Source: Typha latifolia | Taxonomy: Eukaryota; Streptophyta; Magnoliopsida; Poales; Typhaceae | Length of the DNA: 64,000 nt | Assembly (NCBI GenBank): GCA_019914945.1 | Contig: CM034104.1 | Location: forward strand, 7,008,501 to 7,072,500 | Direction of reading: 5' to 3' | Made by a program: the position numbers and the translations under genes | The notes under the pieces: generated by a model | What the model saw: the letters and a program-made list of their open reading frames with translations, nothing else | Database searches by the model: none | What the model was told of the DNA's origin: nothing | Shown: in pieces, positions 1-10,000 of the stretch | How the letters are laid out: the number at the start of each line of letters is the position of its first letter | Numbering within the stretch: the stretch's first letter is position 1

Positions 1-1870
1 GCCCCGAGCAACCAGACGAGTTTTATACCTAGCAATGGATCCATCAGGCTGATATTTGACCTTAAAAATCCATTTGCAGTTGACAGGCACGATGTCGGGT
101 GGGCGGGGGACAACATCTCAAGTATGCATCTGCTTGCCTGAAGCTCATCTATCATAGCCTGCTACCACTCTAGAACCTGGACGGTCTCACGATATAACCT
201 AGGCTGAGGGGTGGAGTGGATGGCTGCAAGAAAGATGTGAAACTAGGGAGAGTGTAGCAGAAGACATCAGAAAACTATACCAATCGGGAGGGCGATGCTC
301 ACACTCTGGATAACGAGGAACGGGTGCAAGAGCCGTCACAGTAGAGGATGGAATGGTTGGAGGGATACTACCAGTAGAGGGATGCTCAACTGTTAGGAGG
401 GGACGCGACCTACGAGTGTAGAAGTATAGGAAGTTCGTCATGGGAGGGGGGTACTCCTCTAAAAGAGCTGGACATCTGAGGGGACGGAAGATAGGATAGA
501 TGTAGGAAGATCTAGAAAAGATAAGTCTGAGGGAGCCAAAGTATTAGAGGTGAAAAATGGTATCTCTTCTAGAAAAGTGACATGGCGTGATATCCTTAGA
601 CGACGAGCATAAATGTCATAACAATGATAGCCTTTATGCTCAGGACTATATCCTAGAAAGACGCATTTAGCTGCACGAGGGGACAACTTGTTGCATTCAC
701 CCAGAGGAAGAAGAACAAAATAGATGTACCCAAAGACACGAAGATGACCATAAGATGGTGAAGTACCATAGAGACGCTCGTACGGAGTCATACCACCAAA
801 AACTGAAGATGGAGTTCAATTGATTAGATAGAGAGCAGTAAGAAGGGCCTCAGCCCAATAAGAACGAGGAACAGAAGCCTCAAAGAGAAGAGCATGAGTA
901 GTCTCAAGAAGATGACGATGCTTTCATTCGGCAATACCATTTTGAGTAGGGGTATAGGGACACGACTACTGAGGTAGGGTGCCTGCAGAAGCATGAATAG
1001 AACGAAACTGAGAGGAAAGATACTCTCGAGCACCGTCAGATCAGAAGATCTTAATAGATCGACCGAACTGAGTACGAACCATAGAAGAAAAATCACGATA
1101 GATCTGACATACCTCAGAACGCTGACGCATAAGGTAAATCTAGGTGAAACGAGAGAAATCATCAATAAAACATACATAATAGAGAAAGACAAGACCAGAA
1201 GAAATGGGAGCAGGACCCCAAATGTCAAAGTGCACAAGATCGAAAGGTGAATCAGAGATACTCTCACTAAGAGGAAAAGAAAGAGCCCGATGTTTGCCAA
1301 CCTACAGCCAGTACAAGGAGACAAACAAGAAAAATGACTACTGCCAAAGGATCTAGATTTGGATAATGTCTTGAGACGTTGACTCGATATATGACCTAGA
1401 CGCCGATACCATAGGTCTAAAGGAGATAGGGGAGTGACAGGACAAACATTAGGACTAGGTGGAGGAAGATGAAGCTGGACTAGATAGTAGAGCCCATGAA
1501 TTCGACTACCGGTCCCAATCCTCTGGCCTGTTGACGTGTCTTGCACAACACACGAAGTAAAAGAGAAGGACACAGTGTAACCAGAGTCAGAAAGTTGAGT
1601 AACAGAAATAAGGCTCATTGTAAAACTAGAAACAAGCCAAACATCAAATAAAGTAAGACGACTAGTAGGATCCGTGGTTGGGGTAACGACTAGTAGGATC
1701 CGTGGTCGGGGTAATGTAACCAATATGAGAGATGGGATAATGAGTCCCATTAGCAGTATGAACATGAGGAAGATCGGTGGGGGTAGGAGTGAGACAAGTG
1801 AAAATGGACGAGTCACTAGTCATATGATGTGAGGCACCAGTGAAGCTAAGGCTCTCACGGCTACCAAAAC
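1..1870 (-). pseudogene. Degenerate copia pol (protease tail, integrase, start of reverse transcriptase)
   Basis: The segment at 1,815-1,860 reads FTGASHHMT, matching the copia motif (D)SGASHHMT next to the protease, but the catalytic aspartate is lost. Integrase-like text follows in mixed frames to about 800. The best open stretch (791-459) contains MTPYERLYGTSPSYGHLRVF and KCVFLGYSPEHKGYHCYD, the conserved C-terminal end of copia integrase. The last bases (1-90) read CKWIFKVKYQPDGSIARYK, the start of copia reverse transcriptase. Several stops and frameshifts show that it is dead. Identification rests on family motifs I recognise; no search was run. Confidence 0.85.
1659..1714. repeat. 28-bp tandem duplication inside the copia pol remnant
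   Basis: The unit starting CGACTAGTAGGATCCGTGGT occurs twice in a row (starts 1,659 and 1,687) with one substitution. As 28 is not a multiple of three, it shifts the frame and contributes to the decay of pol. Confidence 0.85.
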
Positions 1871-1939
1871 ACAAGGAGTGCCATTAGAAGAGACAACCTA
1901 TCAAACACCTTGAGGGTGTTTCAAAATTTTTCTGACTTA

Positions 1940-2380
1940 GGCCTTCGTCAAACACTCGGTGAACAGTGCTGTTAACCTTGACACGCTACCAAATAGATGT
2001 CAAATTTGGACAAGTCTGCTGAAAACTTGAGGGCTCGACTTAGTGGACTTTCGTCGAACATTTGGTGAGCAATTGCTGAAAATAGAACTGCTAAAGAATA
2101 AGAGCTCGACACACTGACATTTCGTCGAACAATATGTGGGCACTTGCTGGAAACCAATTCTGTTACTATGCTGCTGCTGCATTTGACGCACTAAACTTTT
2201 GTCGAACACCTGGTGAGCGAAAACTTTGAATAGTGCTGCTGAATGAAAGAGCTGAGGACAAGTGAACTTCCGTCAAATACTTGGTAGGCACTAGCTGAAA
2301 AATGGGTTGCTGTGCGGAAAAAGAGAGTTGTGGACTCTAACTTTCGTTGAACACTTGGTGGGCGCTCGCTGAAAACAGTG
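1940..2380 (-). repeat. Six imperfect repeats of a CGTCGAACACTTGGTG-type motif
   Basis: On the + strand the core (T/C)CGTCGAACACTTGGTGNGC, followed by a GCTGAAAA-like tail, recurs near 1,945, 2,049, 2,127, 2,198, 2,268 and 2,342; spacing falls from 104 to about 70-78 bp. Read on the minus strand, some copies give AHQVFDES-like peptides, but in different frames. The array sits where gag would be expected in the copia element. Its origin is unknown. Confidence 0.75.
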
Positions 2381-2714
2381 CTGCTGGAAGAGACTGCGAC
2401 TGTGGTGATGGTGAGGAGAGGAGCTCGTGCCAAGGGAGAAGCACAGCTATGGCTGACTGCTGCCGCTGCCGCTGCCGCTGCCGCTGACTGTGGCTGGTGC
2501 TGCTGCTGCAGTGGCGGTGGCTGCTGCTGTAGCGATGGTGGCTACTGCAGTGGTGGCTGCTGCAGACAAGATGGCGAAGCGAGAGGGAGAGGCTGCTGCG
2601 GCAACTGTTGAGCTCGAAGAGGGTGAAGGAAAGAAAAAAAAATCCAAAGAGATTGAGATAAATTGTTGGAGAAGGAGAGATCCAATCTTAAGAAATGTTC
2701 CTAATGATCGAGAG
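2381..2714 (-). other. Copia leader with GCN/CAG triplet repeats
   Basis: This is the 5' leader of the copia element on the minus strand, downstream of the primer site. It is rich in GCC/GCT/CAG triplets (2,447-2,590), giving alanine- and Gly-Ser-rich open frames on both strands. The frames reflect the triplet repeat; I see no domain in them. Confidence 0.6.
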
Positions 2715-2726
2715 GCTCTGATACCA
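2715..2726 (-). promoter_or_regulatory. Primer binding site for initiator tRNA-Met (copia)
   Basis: The minus strand reads TGGTATCAGAGC, the standard complement of the plant tRNA-iMet 3' end, directly abutting the LTR end. Confidence 0.95.
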
Positions 2727-2932
2727 TGTAACAATAGAAGATCCAAACCTAGAATAGGTTTGGAGAGAAGAGAGAGGAGAAGAGGAGAGGATTTTGGTGA
2801 ATGTATTTCTCATTGAATGATAAAGGGGCATTGGCCCTATTTATACAAAGTCACCATATATCTAAATAGATAAATAAAAATAAAATCAAATAACTCTAAT
2901 AGTATGAGTTGGTTTAAAATTTAGACTTTACA
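2727..2932 (-). repeat. Copia 5' LTR, 206 bp
   Basis: On the minus strand the LTR begins TGTAAAG and ends TGTTACA, with short inverted ends TGTAA/TTACA. It holds a TATA-type promoter (TTTGTATAAATAGGG, + strand about 2,838-2,850) followed by CT-rich transcript leader. The end abuts the primer site with no gap, which fixes the border. Confidence 0.85.
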
Positions 2933-3571
2933 CATGACACTGATGGGAACTTTTTGGAAACCATACTTCAAACGGTTGACACCCCTACTCATTTTCTTTT
3001 TACACTAGTTGCATTTAACATGTTTTTTATCTTACTCAATAGTGTTGCAATGTTGTCATCTGATGTCGGTATCATGTGATTTCTCTTTTGGAGTCATTTC
3101 AATTTTCATTGTAATGAAATATAAACAAAAATCAAAATCAAAATAAAATATAAAATAATTTAAATTAAAAAAATCTCTCTCAATTTTTTTCTTCTCTATT
3201 TTTCTCTTTTCCCCCTCTCCCTCTCTCAAATTCTTTATTGCCGAAAACTCAAAAAAAAAAAATCTAAATTTTTTAAATTTTTTCTCCATTTCCTCTCTCC
3301 CTTCACTTCCCCCCTCCCTCTTATTGTCGCATCCCTCTCTCTCTTCCTCTCTCTCTCTTTCTCTTTTCCTCTCTCTCCCTCTCTCTTTCTGCAGTTGCTG
3401 TAGCAGCAGAAAGAGAGGGAAAAGAGAGAGAAAGGGAGAGAGAGGGAATGATAGATAAGAAAGAAAAAGCTGAAAAAAAAAAAACTCACTCGAGGTTGCA
3501 AGAGATCTACTCGGTCGCCAGTGGTGGAAACTTGAAAGAGGTGAGAAAGAAGAGAAGAGAGAAAGAAGAGA

Positions 3572-3612
<41 letters not shown>

Positions 3613-4106
3613 CTAGGAGACGGGTCGGATTTGACCTATCCTAGCGCAAAACGACGGCTCGGGTATCGGTCGATACCCCAGCCGAAACCAGCTTGTTCGG
3701 CCAATACCCCAGCCAAAACCAGCTCGTTCGGCCAATACTGCATGCTTTGATTGAGCAAGAATGCTTGATTTCAAAAAAAAGTTCTCATAGCATAGTTGGT
3801 ATATTAAGAAGTTCAAGATTAAAATGCAAACATGACGAAAAGATAGAGAGGTGTTGTTGAGGGCATGGCTAAGTTGGAGAACTGAGGTGGCAAACTAAGG
3901 CATGCCAAGCTGGATTCCAACAAGGTCCAATCTCTGTTGGAGGAAGCAGATGAGGCTATAGAGAGAGGATGTAGAAGGGAAAGGGAGGAGATGTGAAGGG
4001 AGTACCAACGATATACCTTGACCATGACATTGAATACTTTCCAATTAAATATGCATCTTCCTTCTAGCCAGATGAATTTCCTACTCTCCCTTGATCATGG
4101 GCTCTC
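2933..4106. other. Intergenic or intronic low-complexity DNA
   Basis: No gene is seen. A CT-rich tract (about 3,170-3,390) faces a GA-rich tract (about 3,400-3,612), joined by an inverted repeat with arms CTCTCTTTCTGC and GCAGAAAGAGAG near 3,380-3,416. The open frames here on both strands are products of these purine/pyrimidine runs. A 31-bp duplication follows at 3,671-3,732. Confidence 0.7.
3671..3732. repeat. 31-bp tandem duplication
   Basis: ATACCCCAGCC(G/A)AAACCAG followed by CT(T/C)GTTCGGCCA occurs twice back to back (starts 3,671 and 3,702). No function can be assigned. Confidence 0.85.
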
Positions 4107-4733
4107 CACCTATGAAGCATAGATAAAGATATGAAATTTGGATATGATAAGATACAGATATACGGATTCTGTAAACCTACGACAAGGATGTGATGATACA
4201 CCAAAGATATGTGGGGTGTATATCTCTACATAACAAAAAAAAGAATATTTGGGTATGCTTATATTACATTGAATTAAGATTGTATTATTATAACTTCTGA
4301 TAGTGGCTAAGCTCCTTTAACTTATTCATTGACAAAGATAATCATTTATAATAAATTATTGAATACTTGGATTAAGAGCAAAGAACATTGATTTAAAAAG
4401 CATGAGTTGATTTAACATCTGTGGCATGAATTCCGAATATTTTTTCCCTTAAAATTCGTAGTGCACATAAAATAAGATCTAGGATAAGTTTTGCTGCAAA
4501 GAGAACCTTCTTGACCTAATAGAAAACATCCAATTTGACTTTCCTTTGGACTTTCAAAGATATATAAGTATACTGAAAGTATCCGAGAGTATCCACTTTT
4601 CTATTTTTATTTAGAAAAAATCAGATACATAAAGGAAGTATCCGACTATCCGACATGTATCTGTAAAGCATCTGACAAGTATTGTATTCGATAGTGTCCA
4701 ATATGATACAACTTGAGTTTTGAAGTATTCGTG
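4107..4733. repeat. Dispersed GATAC/GTATCC-rich repeat, copy 1
   Basis: The left end reads TATGAAGCATAGATAAAGATA and the right end AGTATTCGTGTTTCCTCCTA, a rough inverted pair of a TATGAAGCACGGATAC-type terminus. The interior is full of GATAC and GTATCC words. A related copy in the opposite orientation lies at about 8,640-8,997. It looks like a small non-autonomous dispersed element; no coding capacity is seen. Confidence 0.55.
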
Positions 4734-5379
4734 TTTCCTCCTAGCTCTCCACACTTCTATCTTTTCTATAGCATACTACTCTTCTGTACTCCCTCTGTTC
4801 TTCCCTTTTGGCTGCCTTCTCTTGCACTACAGCCTTCTGCATCTTCCTACTGCAGTCAGTCTTGCTCTATCAAATAAAAAAAAGAATTCTTCCTCCGTTG
4901 CTTCATTGAGTCAGCACTGTTATGAAATTGCATCTCTGCTGGATTCTGCTGAAGTTTTTACTGTTGCTAGAACCAATAAAGGTGACTCAGAAATCAAGAA
5001 CATTGATGCCATAAACATGAAGATAAAGGCTCAGATTCAGGTTTATGGACTATTATCTTGTTGGGTGAGGAATAAACATGAAAGACATCTTTGGAGATCC
5101 TAGTCTAATTCTTACTGCTCTCTTTCTATCTCTAAGCTGAGAACATGGGTTCTTCATTTGATGGTAAAGTGGCTGGATTGGAAGTTTTCCTGTCTGTTTC
5201 CAATCTTTCCCCTACCATATGATAATAAATTTCGCATGTACTGCTCATATTTTTCCTTTCTCATCTTGTTTAATCTAAGAGCTTTAACAATTTTGAAAGT
5301 CTTGCTCATCTCAACGGGCCTTGGAACATCCATATATATATAACAGCTGAGTCCAATGAACTTTCTTTCAACAATACAG
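4734..5379 (+). other. Probable intron or 5' remnant of the aminotransferase locus
   Basis: A 127-codon open frame runs through this stretch (4,720-5,103), including DSAEVFTVARTNKGDSEIKN, but I recognise no family and cannot place it in the aminotransferase, whose missing N-terminal motifs are not found here. It may be chance or a gene fragment. Confidence 0.3.
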
Positions 5380-5465
5380 TGCTTGCTGAGTGGAAACCGC
5401 CGGTTTATGACAACTCAGGCGGTATAAAATTGGCTACTGCTACCACACGTCGTAATTCACCAAAT
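5380..5465 (+). CDS. Aminotransferase-like exon a ([11 protein letters not shown]...RRNSPN)
   Basis: The acceptor ...ATACAG precedes TGCTTGCTGAGTGG and the donor GTAAG follows AAT. The valine codon before LAEW is split across the upstream intron (phase 1). An alternative acceptor at 5,346 would add about 11 unconserved residues, so 5,380 is preferred. Confidence 0.8.
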
Positions 5466-7052
5466 GTAAGATCCACAATATATTTCCTGTTATTCTTTTT
5501 CTTATCAAATTTCCGATGTAGTTAATTATTTCTGTGAAAGTCAATCATCAATCCTGTTGTCTGCCATGGAAATAAAAATTAAATTTTGATGAGATGAACA
5601 GGAACAACTGAGGCTTTAAATATCAGCAGATAATAATATACAATAGGAAATAGTGAAGAAAAGGTGAATTTGTACAACTATTTTGCTTAGTGATTGATCT
5701 TTTAGGTTTATTCTGTTCCCTCAAACACAGGAGAATGGTAAGTTGTCCTTTTATTATCTTCTCTCTCATCCACCTGGAACACTTAGATTGCTTTTATTTT
5801 CTGGCTTTGGTTAACAAGTTTCAGTGTGATGTTTCCTAGATAGGCTGCCCAGATAAGGAGAAAGATTCCAGCCCTTAACTATGCGAGCTCACTCTTATCA
5901 GGGTTTTGAAGGACTAGGATTACATTAGTCCATCTTTAACTCATCATTCTGATAATCACAATAAAGTAACTGAGTGTTAGATCATTAGGTTTTTCCCATG
6001 TTAACTTAGGTCAAAGTAAGGTATAATTTCTTAAATTTGTCCAGAAAAGCATCAACTTTTTTAAGTTATAATTGTTACCTAGAAGCATGGATGGCCGTGC
6101 TAGTAATGACACGGCACTTGGCACAGGGTGTGCCATTGGCACACCCCCGTGCCGACCCGTGCTGGGTTGGCACGGCTGTGTGCCATTCGGCACAGCCCCG
6201 TGCCAGTCATTGTGCCATGTGGAGCTATTTTTTTAAATATTTTTTTCTATTTTCATCAGTCATTATCAAATCAACTAATCAATTGATCATTTAGAAGGCT
6301 TAGAAATTAATGATAATGAGACTAGAAATGATAATGATGATGATGGTGATGGTGATGATGATAATAACGAAACTCAGTTTGGCGGCAGTGATAATAGAGA
6401 AGATACATACGTCCCTGTTACACAATATTCTTAGAGGTATTCTTTTTACAAAGGACTTGAGTTTGCAGTTACCAGGACATTAGGAGAGGTGCACCCACAG
6501 GATGATATGAGTTCATCATAATTACCATCATATCAATCACACCCATCAGAGTTAGAACACCATTATTATACTCTATATCTACCATCTACATATACTTATG
6601 GTGTGTTTGTGCCTGTGTCGGTGCTGTTCATTCCCGTGCATATTCAATATTCATATTATATCATATCATAGGAGAATTATAAAATTTCTATTTGTATGAA
6701 GGCTATGTGAAACGTTACAACGAGCAATACTATCAGTGAATGAGTTTTGAAAAATATTGACAGTATTTAATACAACATTCTCGTATTATTCTTATGCCGA
6801 CAAATAAAGTATTTGATTCACTTCGTCATTTTATGTTCAGCTAGATATTAATTTTAATTATTAAACTATTATTGATTAATATTATGCGTTCAATTATATT
6901 ATGAATTCAATCATTAACATTAGTTTTAATGAATGTTTTCAATCATAATATGTGTTGAATAATATTTATATTTAACTATTACTTTATCTTTAATAAATAT
7001 GTCATTTACAAAAATACTCTAAAGATAAAACGTTATAATATAGGTTTTAAAC

Positions 7053-7099
<47 letters not shown>

Positions 7100-10000
7100 A
7101 AAACTAAAAATTAACATATCGAAGACAGAAAAATATCTTTAAATATCCTAAAAAGTTTATTAAAAATATTTTAAATACGTGTCAGTAGCACATAGGGGCG
7201 TGCCGCTCAACACGCCCCGTGTCGACCGGCGACGGTATCGTTGCCTAGAAGCACTGAACTTAGTCTAGAAAAGCATCGAATTCATACCTAAAAGTATCAT
7301 ACTTTCTTAATTCTCTTGGTAAAGTAAGGTATAATATTTTACATTATTTGGTCTAGAAAAGCAAGATCTCATTATGTAAGCCCTTAATACTCATATAAAG
7401 AGACTGAACTCTGAAGTACACATAATTGTCTTACACTATTGGTCTAGAAAAGCAAGATCTCATTATGTAAGCCCTTAATACTCATATAAAGAGACTGAAC
7501 TCTGAAGTACATATAATTGTCTTACACTATTGGTCTAGAAAAGCAAGATCTCATTATAAGCCCTTAATACTCATATAAAGAGACTGAACTCTGAAGTACA
7601 TCTCTCTTCTTTTGTTATACTTTTGATGTCCGAGTACAGTCTGATATGTATTATATCTTATACTGGTATGTCCCTCTGGATTGGCTGTTGTTGAGTTGGT
7701 TCGAGATCCATCCAGCACATTGTATTTTGTGGTATTGTTAAAGGTGAACTCATGCAGTAGCGTAGAGTTGCTATAAGCCTATAAGTATAACATACATGTA
7801 GGTAAGAGATTAATTGAGCATTGAAACAACCTTTAATGTAGTGAATGCAGGTATTGATGGAATTCTTAGGCCAATGATTTTTATTGCAAGCACAACGTGT
7901 ATGATTTAAGGAGGAAGAAAATTCTTCCAGTCCACTACATCAAAAACACATCCCTACCTGTTTTATTACAACCACATACAACACTAGAAATACATAAACT
8001 GTCACACACTATCACATTATGTCTACTAATGTGTACATCCAATAGAAAAATGCTCTTGTACATGTCACCTAGCATTGCATCCTCGTGACTGGCCTCTCTG
8101 TCCTGCTCCTCCACTTGGTGGTCGAGTGAGCCTAATTCTCATTGATTAAACCTTATCATAAGTCAGAGGAGGTTAAAAACTTGTGCTGGAATTGCATATG
8201 AATAAAACATATAATGCCAATTTTCACAACATATAATGTAATATCATCATACAAAACTAAATGAACAACAGTCTCTATAGTAATTAAGTAATATAATATT
8301 TGCAGCCAGATATAATGAAATTCACATATCCTATATATCGGATGGCTTTGAATAGTGATTGTTTGGATCCTCCATCCATATCTCGTTGGATTATACATGT
8401 AAAGACCGGTCAGCATGACAATCGTTGAATGTAAGTTAAAGATTAGATATACTATATATTAAGTAATGTTTTATGATAATTATATATATATATATATATT
8501 TTTTTTTATATACATCAAGATGGGGAATATCATAAATCATAAATCTTACATAGATTGACATTTATTACTCATATTTACCCTTATCATGACTCTTAACTTA
8601 ATTGGGGATAATTAACATATGTACATCTAAACATAATGCATTAATTTTTAGTTTCCAACCGATATGACCCGATACGTATCGGATATGGCTGGAGGAGTAT
8701 CCAAATTTGAAAAATTAATTTTTAATTTCTCCGATATGTTTCAACTTTCAATAACAATTTGAATTTCATATTAGTTTCTGTTATAAAATTATTCTAGTGT
8801 TTTAGGCTTGTAGTTACGAAATTGATAGCTATATTTCCTCTTATGTTATCATTGGTTGACAATAGATTGAAAATATATTATTTATTTATTGGCATATCTA
8901 TGCCACATCCATATCCTACTTTTAAGAATTGATCGTATCACCGTATCCCTATCATCGTATCTCTGTATCTTGTATCCGTATCCATGCTTCGCAGGCTAAC
9001 AACGAAATGGAGTAAAGAAATTTAAAGAAGGAAAATAAATCAATAAAAGAAATTAGGTAAAATAAGAGTGTGATGCAATTGCCTTCCCTCTGGCTGGGTC
9101 AAGCTCAACAATGTTGTGCTGAGTAAGAGGAGAGAGAGAGGAAGGGAAAGGAGGGAGAGAAGGAGAGAAAGAGAGAAAGAGGGAGGCCTAGCTGCCGCCA
9201 ACCTAGAGATGAACGACTTGCTCCAATGAGTGCAGTGAGGGAGAGAAGAGAGCATATTTAAAGGGAAGGAAGAAGATACAATTGCTTTAATTTTTGGCTG
9301 TCTATTGAGATCATTCCAGGACTTAATTATTTATTTTTCACATGAAAAGCTTTCCAAATGCTCGGTGGAAATGGATTTCACTAGTGAGAGAGAATCGTTG
9401 GGTGGTGGGGGAGGTGGAGCCGCTGGCTACTGTTAATGGAGAGGGCAAGTGGCAGCCCTTGGCCCTTGGGTGAATAGGCCCCTATTCACTTCATGGACAT
9501 GGGCATGCAAGCCAATTAGCCACACTTTTGTCAAATATGTTGTCATTGAATCCACCTATATTATTCATAGTCAATTGGATGAAATTGCTCATCCGACAAA
9601 TCGATCTTGTACACCTAACCACCCTCCTAAAGTTAAAGTGAACACTGAGAAAGATATTTTATTATTACTATGGAATGTTAGCAACTATGTTACATAAAGC
9701 ATCAGATAGGTACATGGCTGCTAGTAGGCCTTAAGGTGCTTTGCAGATGGCTGGTGTTTGCCTTCTACCTAAATGGTACTTTTGAGATATGTTAAATATA
9801 TATTGTTTGTCAGTTGTCATGTTTTGTGAAGGAATAATCAAACAACTCGATTGTCTAAGTGATTTGAGCATTGAAGATAACCAAGGATTATTGTGCTAGT
9901 GGCACGAAACATACCAACCTTGGCTCGGCAAGATACATATCGCTGGCACGTGCCATGTTGAGCCGATGTACCGTTGGCACATTGAATATTCTTGACATGC

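Larger units (their letters stand above)
1..2932 (-). mobile_element. Ty1/copia LTR retrotransposon, truncated by the left window edge
   Basis: Read on the minus strand the order is: 5' LTR (2,727-2,932), primer binding site (2,715-2,726), an alanine-triplet-rich leader, a short repeat array, then decayed pol from the protease/integrase border to the start of reverse transcriptase, where the window ends. No capsid (gag) domain is recognisable between the primer site and pol, so this is either an internal-deletion derivative or a copy whose gag was replaced. Pol has many stops and frame changes. The 3' LTR must lie left of the window. A second remnant with similar pol text lies on the + strand at about 39.4-41.0 kb. 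Confidence 0.85.

Noticed and set aside
824..1816. A 330-codon minus-strand open frame
   Set aside because: Leu/Ser-rich, out of frame for the copia blocks over most of its length; a frame-shifted shadow of decayed pol.
1940..2380. PPR gene fragment suggested by AHQVFDES-like peptides
   Set aside because: The copies are spaced 70-104 bp, not 105 bp, and fall in different frames, so a 35-residue PPR array is not supported.
3448..3750. Open frames rich in Glu/Arg or Phe/Ser near 3.0-3.8 kb
   Set aside because: They are readings of GA and CT microsatellite-like DNA in each strand, with no domain.
4720..5103. 127-codon open frame as a first exon of the aminotransferase
   Set aside because: None of the expected N-terminal motifs is present and no splice arrangement joins it to exon a convincingly.
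7350..7605. CRISPR-like array from regular 91-bp repeats
   Set aside because: The units are contiguous with no unique spacers, in plant nuclear DNA; this is a plain tandem repeat.
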